From the NCBI GenBank assembly GCA_029933565.1, contig JAOZNY010000096.1:1-10626 (forward strand): a stretch of 10,626 bases of DNA, read 5' to 3'. The DNA is from Bacteroidales bacterium (GTDB lineage: Bacteria; Bacteroidota; Bacteroidia; Bacteroidales; F082). This document shows, one piece after another, positions 1-8,800 of this stretch. The notes beneath the pieces were generated by a model. It ran no database searches. It was not told the origin of the DNA and saw only the letters and a list, made by a program, of their open reading frames with translations. The position numbers and the translations under genes are program-made. Each line of letters begins with the position of its first letter. Positions within the stretch are counted from its first letter, which is position 1.

Positions 1-2
1 AT

Positions 3-941
3 CAGCGTTATGCAAAAGACAATACCTGCACAACGCCTGAAGTTTCCACCGGAACTTGGATGGTAACAGTAAATAACGATTTTCTAGTAGGCTCTATTTC
101 TGGGGATCAGATTTTTTGTATTAGTGGTATTCCTGATGAATTTATCGGAATTGCACCAACAGGAGGCGATTTACCATATACTTATCAATGGCAAATGTCA
201 ACTGATGGCACCAACTTTTCGGATATTACAGGAGAAACAGGATTAAATTATCAAGCGGAAGAATTAACGGATACAACTTACTACCAGCAACTACAAAGTT
301 CGGCATCTTGTGGTACTTTAACTACTAATATGGTTACCATTATTATTCACAGCCTATGTTCTTCTGGTGGGGCTACTTATTGTCAGGTTCCAAATCCTGG
401 ATTACTTACCGGAAAGGTCTCCGATATTTCATTAGGGCTCAAAATCTATGATAATTTTGATCAACTTATTGGAGGTATTACTCGCGTTGAGTGGTGGGGC
501 AGTACCTCAGATGGTCAAAACGATTGCAATGAAACTCCTAAAAACTTTGAAATTAGTTTTTATACCGACAACAATGGTAGCGTAGGAGCACCCCTTACTA
601 CCTACAATGTTGCTGTTTCAGCAGTGGCAACCGGTTCATTTAATGGAAATATACCTATCTATAGGTATTCAACCTATATTAATCCACCGGCTTCAGGAAG
701 AGACAGCAGATGGATATCTATTCAGGGTGATCCTGCAGGCAGTTGTATCTTCACCTGGCTTAATTCACCCAATGGAGATGGTGTTTCATATCAGGATGGT
801 ATAAGGGCTCAGTTAAATGAAGATTTTGCCTTTTGTTTGACTGCCGATCCTAATATCCCACTTTCCAACTGGGCAATTTACATTGGAATAGGCCTAATTG
901 TAATTTCCATAGGCTATCGTTATAGGCGAGGACTCGCATAA
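3..941 (+). CDS. C-terminal part of a large exported Ig/PKD-like surface protein with an IPTL/PEP-CTERM-like membrane tail (5' partial)
   Basis: The frame is open from base 3, so the ATG at 60 is internal and the gene starts outside the window; 312 residues are visible. The first roughly 100 residues resemble the Ig/PKD-like repeats of Bacteroidota adhesins and gliding-type proteins: a conserved QRYAKDNTC start, then a YQWQMSTDGTNFSDI strand pair and a TTYYQQL strand. A Cys-containing beta-rich domain follows, with RVEWWGS, FEISFYTDN, WISIQG and CIFTWLNSPNGDG, a pattern I associate with the domain often preceding IPTL-type tails. The C-terminus has the motif IPLSNWAI, a hydrophobic helix of about 15 residues, and a basic end (RYRRGLA). 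This tripartite layout is that of the IPTL/PEP-CTERM sorting tails and differs from the usual type IX secretion tail. Predicted location is the cell envelope. The ligand is unknown. A terminator follows 22 bases after the stop. Confidence 0.8.
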   Translation, partial: QRYAKDNTCTTPEVSTGTWMVTVNNDFLVGSISGDQIFCISGIPDEFIGIAPTGGDLPYTYQWQMSTDGTNFSDITGETGLNYQAEELTDTTYYQQLQSSASCGTLTTNMVTIIIHSLCSSGGATYCQVPNPGLLTGKVSDISLGLKIYDNFDQLIGGITRVEWWGSTSDGQNDCNETPKNFEISFYTDNNGSVGAPLTTYNVAVSAVATGSFNGNIPIYRYSTYINPPASGRDSRWISIQGDPAGSCIFTWLNSPNGDGVSYQDGIRAQLNEDFAFCLTADPNIPLSNWAIYIGIGLIVISIGYRYRRGLA

Positions 942-963
942 TATTCACATAAATTATTTAATA

Positions 964-995
964 AAAGGCCACTTCGAAAGGAGTGGCTTTTTTTT
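964..995 (+). terminator. Intrinsic terminator of the surface-protein gene
   Basis: A 9-bp stem (AAGGCCACT with AGTGGCTTT, one G-T wobble) encloses an 8-base loop and runs into an unbroken T tract at 988-995. It lies 22 bases after the stop codon of the upstream gene, so it separates that gene from the signalling operon. Confidence 0.88.
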
Positions 996-1033
996 ATTCT
1001 CACTTGCATTAGGTTGTTCTGATATATAAAATA

Positions 1034-1104
1034 TGTAATCCTTCAGCCGACTTTCATTTCAGACATTCTCTTACAATCACATAACTGCTAATAGGGTATT
1101 TTCG
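1034..1104 (+). promoter_or_regulatory. Possible degenerate fourth copy of the downstream promoter module
   Basis: When this stretch is laid on the three promoter modules at the far end of the window, TGT (1034-1036), TTCAG (1058-1062), CTTA (1070-1073) and a near-consensus -7 element TATTTTCG (1097-1104) fall in exactly the same columns. The TTGACA block is replaced by unrelated bases and the ACTTACA box is missing or shifted by four bases, so this could be a decayed copy, a weak promoter or coincidence. A strong terminator follows only 27 bases later, so any transcript would be about 50 nt. Confidence 0.3.
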
Positions 1105-1130
1105 AATTATGAAATAAATTAATAAAGGTG

Positions 1131-1162
1131 AAGAGTTGCTCCCAAGGGAGCAGCTTTTTTTT
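1131..1162 (+). terminator. Second, orphan intrinsic terminator
   Basis: A 12-bp stem (1131-1142 with 1147-1158, containing two G-T wobbles) has a CAAG tetraloop and continues into eight T residues (1155-1162). It lies 136 bases past the first terminator with no protein gene between them, so it either backs up that terminator or ends a short unrecognised transcript. Confidence 0.85.
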
Positions 1163-1202
1163 GACACTAAATGACTTTCAGAATGTGAATAAAAGAGAGT
1201 AA

Positions 1203-1224
1203 ATCATACTTCTTTTTGTATGAT
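1203..1224. repeat. 7-bp inverted repeat just upstream of the operon promoter
   Basis: ATCATAC and GTATGAT are perfect inverted copies separated by eight bases (TTCTTTTT). The repeat is centred about 45 bases upstream of the TTTG of the putative operon promoter, a reasonable place for a regulator site. No other copy was noticed in the window, so its role is speculative. Confidence 0.4.
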
Positions 1225-1248
1225 AAACAACTCTACCATGATTATTTT

Positions 1249-1276
1249 TTTGTATCGTATTAAAGTTATATATTTG
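1249..1276 (+). promoter_or_regulatory. Putative Bacteroidota-type promoter of the signalling operon
   Basis: TATATTTG at 1269-1276 is a perfect TAnnTTTG -7 element. TTTG at 1249-1252 serves as a -33 element, with 16 bases between them, slightly short for this class. It would start transcription near 1283 and give a leader of about 110 bases before the first ATG. It is the best match between the 1131-1162 terminator and the PAS-array gene. Confidence 0.5.
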
Positions 1277-1322
1277 TGAGGCTGATATTTTTGAAATGTA
1301 ATACTTATTCCTAACCTGGAAA

Positions 1323-1351
1323 CTCAATATTATCGTATAAATAATATTGAG
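1323..1351. repeat. Perfect 11-bp inverted repeat in the operon leader
   Basis: CTCAATATTAT (1323-1333) and ATAATATTGAG (1341-1351) are exact inverted copies around a 7-base spacer (CGTATAA). It lies downstream of the putative promoter and ends 41 bases before the start codon at 1393. No T tract follows, so it is not a terminator. It could be an operator for a dimeric regulator or an RNA hairpin in the leader. The symmetry is seen directly; the function is inferred. Confidence 0.7.
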
Positions 1352-1392
1352 AATAGTATTGCTTATATTTTAATTAACCAAATTATTTACTG

Positions 1393-4300
1393 ATGGAAGC
1401 AAAAACTGAAAAAATAAATCCTACTAATAACTTTGCTTTTGCTGAAAATATACTGAATTCAATTCCAGGAAAGGTATTACTACTTAATATTGACTTAAAA
1501 ATAGAAGTGATAAATCAAGAGTGGGTTGAATTTATTACTTCTCATAAAAAAACTGTTTCTGACTGGAAGGGAATTGATTATTCAACCTTTAGTTTGAAGG
1601 AAGATTTATTCAATGAAGAAATAACAAATAGTATTGTAGTTGAATTAAAAAAAGTAGTTTCTGATATTAATTATAAAACTGAACTCGACTTTTCAATATT
1701 TAGAGACGATAAACAATTCGACTTAAAAGTAAATATTAAAGGTTTTGAATATGAGGAACAAAAATGGATAATTGTTTCCGAAAATGATATTAATTCTAAA
1801 TATGAAGTGTTTGATACTATTCGCGAGCCCGAAAAACAACTTAGGTTGATACTTGAAAACACTTCAGATAATATTGCACTAGTTACATTCGATTTAAAAG
1901 CTAAATACATTTATGTAAATGCATCGGTTAAGCACCTTATGGGGTACGAACCCAATGACTTATTGGGTAAATCATTTTTTGATTTTATTCATCCCGATGA
2001 TAAAAAGAATTTACTACCACTCTTAAAAGATATTCTAAAAGCAAAAGTAAAGAGTTTACTTACCGGAAAAAAGCATGAAGCCAGTAAAATAATTGAGTTT
2101 CGTTTTATCGATAAAAATGGCAATTGGCATTTTATGCAAAGTAGTTTGAATACTGCAGGAAAGTATATTATTTCTGTTACAAGAGATATTACCGATAAAA
2201 GACAATTAGAGATTTCTGCTCAAGAGAGTAAATTAAAGTATCAATCGCTTTACGAATTTGCTCCACTTAGTTATCAGTCGCTTGACGAAGATGGTAATTT
2301 AATTGATGCAAACCCCATGTGGTTAAAAACTTTGGGATACAATAAAAAAGAAGTAATTGGTAAATGGTTTGGTAGTTTTTTGCATCCTGATTGGAAATCG
2401 CATTTTAAAGAAAACTTTTCAGTTTTTAAAAAGCAAGGTTTTATTAATAATGTTGAGTTCAAAATTAAACATAAAAAAGGTCATTATCTGGATGTAGCAT
2501 TTGAGGGGCTTATAAGGAACAGTTCAGAAGGAGAATTTAAGCAAACTTATTGCACTTTTAAGGACATAACAAATAACAAAGTAACTGAAAAGAAACTACT
2601 GGAAAGCGAAGAAAAATACCGGCTTCTAACAACTAATACATTAGATACTATCTGGACTACAGATTTGAAGTTCAATTATACTTATATTAATGATGCGATT
2701 TTTAACCTTGCTGGCTATACGCCCAAAGAATTCCTGAGCTTGAATGCTATTGTTTTTACAACAAAAGAAAGCATGGAGACTATTAAAAAGGCAGCCGAAG
2801 GATTAGTAGCAAATTATAAAAAAGGCAAAATCACACTGGCTAAACTTGAAGTACAGTCGATAAAAAAAGATGGGACTAAAATAGATGTTGAAATTATAAG
2901 CAATTTGTTATTTAATAAAGAAGGAGAACTTATTGGTTTTCAAGGAAGATCAAACGATATTACCGATCGAAAACTTGCAGAAAAAGCCTTACGCGAAAAT
3001 GAACAGAAATTCCAGGCATTTTCAAATCAGTCTACCGAAGGTATTACAGTTTCAAATATGGATGGTAATTATGTATATGTAAATACAGAGTTCTGCAAAA
3101 TGTCGGGGTATACGCAAGACGAACTTTTAAAAATGACAATTTTCGACATGAGAGTTGAAAATAAAGTTCGATCGAGTTTTCACGATATTAAAGAAAAGAT
3201 GCAAGGTATACCCTTGCAAATAAGTTTAAAACGTAAAGATAAAACAGAGTACTTAACCGAAATTATTGTAAAAGTAATTACTGTTGGCGAACAACAACTT
3301 TTACTCGGAACAATAAGAGATATTACCGATCGTGTTCGCATGGAAAAAGATTTGCAGGAAAGCGAAGAAAAATATCGAATATTCTTTGAGAACAACGAGG
3401 CAATTATTCTTTTAATAAATCCCAACAATGGTGAAATAACTTTCGCAAATAATGCAGCCATAAATTTTTATGGTTATGAAAAAACTAAGTTGATCGGAAT
3501 GAACATAAATGAGATCAACATTTTAAGTCCTGATGAGATTAAAAAAAGAATAAAAGAGGCAAAGAAAAAAACAAGCAATTATTTTATTCTCAAACACAAA
3601 CTAGCTAATGGTATAATCCGCGATGTGGAAGTTTATCAAACAAAATTAACATTAAATAATCAGGAGGTTTTTTCAATAATTGTACACGACATCACCGAAC
3701 GATTAATTAATGAGAAAATTCGTTTACTATTGGAAACCGGAGTTGAGCAGGCTTCAGAAGTGGTTGTTATTACTAATACAGCAGGTATTATTGAATATGT
3801 AAACCCAGCATTTGAAAAAATAAGTGGTTATTCAAAAGAAGAGGCAATAGGTGCTAACCCCAGTGTTCTTCAATCAGGCAAACACAATAAGCAATTTTAC
3901 GAAGAACTCTGGAAAGTTATATTATCGGGAAAAACCTGGCAGGGTGAATTTATTAATAAACGAAAAGATGGAGTTGAGTATTATGAGAAAGCCAACATTA
4001 GCCCTGTATTAAACAAAGAAGGAAAAATTACCAACTTCATTGCGATGAAGGAGAATATTACAGAAAAAAAACTAGCAGAAATTGAACTCCAAAAAAGTGA
4101 ATTCAAATTCCGCATGCTTGCCGACCACACTAACGATTGGGAATATTGGAGAGATCAGAATGGTATTTATATTTATTCGTCACCGGCAAGTGAAAGGATT
4201 ACAGGCTATAAACCTGAAGAGTTTACGTCTGATAAAAATTTATTTATTAGCATAATTAAACCGGAATATAAGGAAAGAATACAACATCATTTAGATGAGG

Positions 4301-5745
4301 AACCTAAGATTAATAACAGCATATTTTCAACTGAATTCCCCATAATTACAAAAAACGGTGATGAGCGTTGGATAGAACATAATTGTGCTCCTGTATATGA
4401 TAGTGAGGGCAATTATGCAGGCCGACGAGGGAACAACCGTGATATTACAAATCGTATTGCTATTAGAAATAAATTAAAGAAATCGGAGAATAAATACCGT
4501 AACTTTTTTGATAAGGATATTTCCGCTGATTACCTTTCTACTCCTGAAGGGAAACTAATTGATTGCAATTTGGCCTTTGAGAAAATGCTTGGATATTCAA
4601 AAGATGAACTTCTAGCAATGAATACTCAAAAACTTTATCCTAAGCCAACTAACCAAAAAGAATTTCTGGATAAACTTAATGATAAGAAAAACCTAGTAAA
4701 TTCGGAACTTGATTTGATGAAGAAGGATGGAACAATAATTAATTGTATAGAGAATGTTGTTGGTAATTTTAATGAAAAAGGCGACTTAATTCAATTTCAG
4801 GGATATGTAGTGGATGTTACTGAACGTAAGCAAGTTGAAGATGCGCTCAGACAAAGTGAAAATAAGTACAGATCTCTTTTTGAACGATCTGCCGATGCCA
4901 TTCTTATTATAAAAAAGAATAGGTTTATTGATTGCAATAATGCCACATTAAAATTACTTGGTTATACAAGTAAAGACAAAATATTAAACAGTCAACCTTC
5001 TCAACTTTCTCCTGAATTCCAACCTGATGGTAGAAATTCGCATGAGAAAGAAGATGAGATGATGGAACTTGCCCACCAAAAGGGAAGCCATCGTTTTGAA
5101 TGGCTACATATTCGGGAAAATGGCGAAATATTTCCCGTTGAAGTTTTGCTTACATCAGTTTCTATTGGTAATGAGAGTTTTCTGCATACAGTTTGGAGAG
5201 ATATAACCAATCGTAAAAAGGCAGAAGAGGCAACTATATTAAGTGAAGAGAAATACCGGGCAATTGTAGAAAATAGTCACGATGCTATTTATATTCATAA
5301 AGATGATAGTTTCCTTTTTGTTAATGACAAGATGTGCGAAGTATCAGGTTATTCAAGAACTGAATTTAAAAAAATAATAATTTGGGACATGATTCATCCT
5401 GACGACAGAAACAGAATAGAGGAATATGGTAAAAAAAGAATTAGTGGTGAAGCAGTTCCTGATAATTACTATTCAAGGGTTATTGCTAAAGATGGAGACA
5501 TAAGAGACTGCGAATTCTCTGTTAGGGTAATTCGCTACCAAAATGATTTTGCTGTTCTTGGAGCAGTACGCGATATAACTGAAAGAAAAAAGGCTGAACA
5601 GAAATTAATTAGCAGAAACAATGAACTACAAATATTTTATGATGCTGCTGTGGATAGAGAAATGAAGGTAATGGAATTGAAAAAAGAACTAAATGAATTA
5701 CTAGAAAAGTCGGGTAGTAAACCAAAATACAAAATACCGAAATAG
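1393..5745 (+). CDS. Soluble multi-PAS array protein with no catalytic output domain
   Basis: This 1450-residue protein is almost entirely PAS domains. A divergent PAS-like segment (about 15-135) is followed by ten clearer units at about 145-270, 277-395, 402-528, 533-648, 655-770, 775-893, 900-1022, 1030-1147, 1153-1275 and 1282-1400. Each ends in the PAC-type DIT signature (RDITDKR, NDITDRK, HDITERL, ENITEKK, VDVTERK, RDITERK and similar), and most are joined by short linkers of the ExExKYR type. The unit at 775-893 has the NPSVLQSGK...FYEELW...GEFINKRKDG pattern of NifL-like PAS domains, some of which bind flavin. No membrane helix, signal peptide, histidine kinase H box, ATPase, GGDEF, EAL or receiver is visible. 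The last 40 residues form a charged helix (MELKKELNELLEKSGSKPKY) that I recognise as a common tail of PAS-rich proteins. It is first in an operon with a kinase and regulator, which suggests a sensory scaffold or kinase partner. The ATG at 1393 is preceded by no clear Shine-Dalgarno. Confidence 0.88.
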   Translation: MEAKTEKINPTNNFAFAENILNSIPGKVLLLNIDLKIEVINQEWVEFITSHKKTVSDWKGIDYSTFSLKEDLFNEEITNSIVVELKKVVSDINYKTELDFSIFRDDKQFDLKVNIKGFEYEEQKWIIVSENDINSKYEVFDTIREPEKQLRLILENTSDNIALVTFDLKAKYIYVNASVKHLMGYEPNDLLGKSFFDFIHPDDKKNLLPLLKDILKAKVKSLLTGKKHEASKIIEFRFIDKNGNWHFMQSSLNTAGKYIISVTRDITDKRQLEISAQESKLKYQSLYEFAPLSYQSLDEDGNLIDANPMWLKTLGYNKKEVIGKWFGSFLHPDWKSHFKENFSVFKKQGFINNVEFKIKHKKGHYLDVAFEGLIRNSSEGEFKQTYCTFKDITNNKVTEKKLLESEEKYRLLTTNTLDTIWTTDLKFNYTYINDAIFNLAGYTPKEFLSLNAIVFTTKESMETIKKAAEGLVANYKKGKITLAKLEVQSIKKDGTKIDVEIISNLLFNKEGELIGFQGRSNDITDRKLAEKALRENEQKFQAFSNQSTEGITVSNMDGNYVYVNTEFCKMSGYTQDELLKMTIFDMRVENKVRSSFHDIKEKMQGIPLQISLKRKDKTEYLTEIIVKVITVGEQQLLLGTIRDITDRVRMEKDLQESEEKYRIFFENNEAIILLINPNNGEITFANNAAINFYGYEKTKLIGMNINEINILSPDEIKKRIKEAKKKTSNYFILKHKLANGIIRDVEVYQTKLTLNNQEVFSIIVHDITERLINEKIRLLLETGVEQASEVVVITNTAGIIEYVNPAFEKISGYSKEEAIGANPSVLQSGKHNKQFYEELWKVILSGKTWQGEFINKRKDGVEYYEKANISPVLNKEGKITNFIAMKENITEKKLAEIELQKSEFKFRMLADHTNDWEYWRDQNGIYIYSSPASERITGYKPEEFTSDKNLFISIIKPEYKERIQHHLDEEPKINNSIFSTEFPIITKNGDERWIEHNCAPVYDSEGNYAGRRGNNRDITNRIAIRNKLKKSENKYRNFFDKDISADYLSTPEGKLIDCNLAFEKMLGYSKDELLAMNTQKLYPKPTNQKEFLDKLNDKKNLVNSELDLMKKDGTIINCIENVVGNFNEKGDLIQFQGYVVDVTERKQVEDALRQSENKYRSLFERSADAILIIKKNRFIDCNNATLKLLGYTSKDKILNSQPSQLSPEFQPDGRNSHEKEDEMMELAHQKGSHRFEWLHIRENGEIFPVEVLLTSVSIGNESFLHTVWRDITNRKKAEEATILSEEKYRAIVENSHDAIYIHKDDSFLFVNDKMCEVSGYSRTEFKKIIIWDMIHPDDRNRIEEYGKKRISGEAVPDNYYSRVIAKDGDIRDCEFSVRVIRYQNDFAVLGAVRDITERKKAEQKLISRNNELQIFYDAAVDREMKVMELKKELNELLEKSGSKPKYKIPK

Positions 5746-5810
5746 CCATGCTTAAAATAATGGTATAAGGCAATAGAAAAAAATAGTATTTTAGATTGGA
5801 AGAAATAAAT

Positions 5811-8800
5811 ATGATTATGGGTGAAAAAGACAAAACCATATCTCAGCAAACTGAATTAACAAATTACCTATGGTTAACTTTAGCTATCTGGACTTTGGTA
5901 TTAGCGGGTTTTTTATTTTTAGGTTTTATTGCTTCGGAGCGAAACGTGAAAAACCTTGCCACTATAGAAGCCACTACACTTTTAGATAAAGATGAGGCTT
6001 TTCGACTTTGGTCAACATCGCATGGAGGCTTTTATGTACCCATTGATGAGCGTACATCTCCCAGCCCGTTTTTAGATCATATTCCCGAACGTGATATTGT
6101 AACAGATTCAGGTAAGAAATTAACACTAATGAATCCTGAATATGCTATTAGGCAGATGAATGAGGATTTTACTGAATTTTATGGTATAACCGGACATTTA
6201 ACCAGTTTAAATGCGCTGCGTCCCGAAAATGCTCCAGATAAATGGGAAGAACAGGCTCTTGAGGCTTTTGAAGATGGGGCAACCGAGATGATTGAATTTA
6301 TTGATTTTGAAGGTCAACCCACATTACGACAAATGAGACCTTTAATTACTAAACAAGGCTGCCTTAAATGTCATGCACATCAGGGTTATAAAGTTGGAGA
6401 TATTAGAGGGGGTGTTAGTGTAACTGTGCCCTTAACAAAATATTTGTCGGCAAAACAACACTCACAAAACACTTACATATTTTCGTTTGCTGTATTATGG
6501 CTTTTGGGGTCGCTTACTATTTCTCTTGGTAGTCGTAACATTAGTAAAAATGCCCGGAAACGTGAATTTGCACAGAAAAAATTAAGTGAACTGTATAGTC
6601 AACTCGATGTTAAGGTAAAAGAACGAACAAATGATTTGAATGAAACAAATAAGGATTTACAAAAGCAAATTATTGCTCGATCTGAGGCTGAAGAATCCAA
6701 CAAACAATTGGCTCTTATTCTTGATGGTTCGCTCAATGAGATTTACACCTTTAATGCAAAAAATTTAAAATTTAGACAGATTAACAATGCTGCTCAACGA
6801 AACCTTGGATATACAATGTCGGAATTACTTAATATGACACCTCTTGACATTAAACCAAATTTTACTAATGAATTATTCGAAGAATTGGTATCACCCTTGC
6901 GAACTGGAGAAAAAGATAAAATAGTTTTTGAAACTATTCACCAACGTAAAAATCATTCATATTATAATGTAGAGGTGCATTTGCAGTTATTGAATTTTGA
7001 TACTGAAGAAGTATTTGCTGCTATTATTATGGACATCACAGAGCGCAAAAAAGCAGATGAATTGCTTAAATCAAGTAAGTATTATGTCGAAAGATTGACC
7101 AACTCAATAACTGATATTATTGTTTCAGTAAAAATGCCTCAACGAATAATTGAATGGACAAATAAGTCCATAGAACTTATTGGCTATGTGCCAAGTGAGT
7201 GCTTAAATAAAACTACCGAATTCCTTTTTACTGATAAGAAATCGTATGAGGAATTTGGCCTAAAACTTAAAGAGGTAATAGATGCAGGGAAAGATGTTTT
7301 GTATACTGAACATCTTTTGAAAAGAAAAAATGGAGAAACTTTTATGGCTGAAGTTATTGTTTCTTTAATTAGAGAAAATAATGAAGTTGTTAATTCAACA
7401 AGTATAATTAGAAATATAGAAGAAAGGAAACTGGCAGAAGAAATAATTAGAGTAAAAACTTTAGAACTTGAAAAGCAAGTTAAAATAAGTGAGAACCAAC
7501 GATTGGCAACTATGTCAATTTTAGGCGACCTTACAGAAACCACAGAAGTTTTAAAGAAGGAGATAAAAGAACGCCTTAAAATGGAAAAAGCACTTCGTGA
7601 AAGCGAAGAGCATTTTCGTTTAATATTTAGGACCAGCCCCGATGCTATAACTGTTACGCGTATTAAGGATGGTTTAATGATGGATGTTAATAAGGGATTT
7701 GTAAATATTACGGGCTTTTCTGAGAAAGAAGTAATTGGAAATACACTAATAGATCTTGGTATTTGGACAGACCCCAAAGATAGGGAGAAGTTTCAAGAAG
7801 TAATAAAAGAAAAAGGATATGCTACAAATTTGGAGGTTAAGTTTCGACTAAAAAATAATAACATAATTCCTGCATTAGTTTCGGCACGACCAATTAAACT
7901 TAATGGAGTACCGTGTTTAATCTCCGTTGGAAAAAGTATTGAAGGTATTAAGAAAGCCGAATTGGAACTTATTAAGGCCAAAAACAGATCTGAGTTTTAT
8001 TTAAATATTTCTGCAGAGATTATTGTTTCACTTGATACTGAGGGTAATATTGTTATTTTAAATGAAGGAGGTCATAAAATACTGGGCTACGAAAACAAAA
8101 GCCTAATTGGAAAGAATTGGTTTGAAATAGCCTTGCCAAAATCTGTTTTAAAGGAAGTAAAAGGAGTATTTTCCAAATTAATGAAAGGAGAGGTTGAGAA
8201 TATTGAAAATTATGAAAATGAAATAATTACAAAATCAGGAGACATTAAAACTATTATGTGGCACAACACCCTTTTAAAAGATGATTTAGGCAATATTACA
8301 GGGCTTATTAGTTCGGGAAAAGATGTTACTATTGAAAGGGCAACGGGTTTGGCATTGCAAAAATCAGAAGAGCAATTAAGAGGTCTTACAAATTATATGA
8401 ATTTAAAATATGAGAACGAAAAAGGTGATTTTTCAAGAAAAATTCATGATGGATTGGGTCAATTGCTAACGGGTCTTAAAATGGACATGCTTTGGATAGA
8501 AAGAAAATATGCCCCTGAAAACGAATTAATAAACAATAAATTCAATTCTATTATTTCAAATCTTAATGAAGGAATAAAAGAGGTTCAGGATCTTGCAATA
8601 AATTTAAGGCCAAAAATGCTCGACGATTTAGGCTTGCTCGACACAATTACACTCGAAGCACAACTCTTCGAAAGAACTAATGGTATTGCTTGTAATATAC
8701 AGTTTATTCCTACTGATTTTGAACTTAACTACCATATGTCATCTACCTTATACCGAATAATTAAAGAGATGTTTAGCAATACATATAATCACGCTAAAGC

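Noticed and set aside
5796..5810. TTG start that would add five residues to the kinase.
   Set aside because: The ATG at 5811 has GGAAG 8 bases upstream and leaves a normal short N-terminus before the first membrane helix.
5609..5849. Overlapping antisense ORFs across the junction of the PAS-array and kinase genes.
   Set aside because: They overlap the ends of two well-supported genes, are rich in Phe/Ile/Ser/Tyr as expected for shadow frames, and show no family resemblance.
7184..7777. A 197-residue antisense ORF inside the sensor kinase gene.
   Set aside because: It lies opposite a clearly conserved PAS-domain coding region, has low-complexity Ser/Ile/Phe-rich composition typical of antisense reading of AT-rich genes, and has no recognisable domain.
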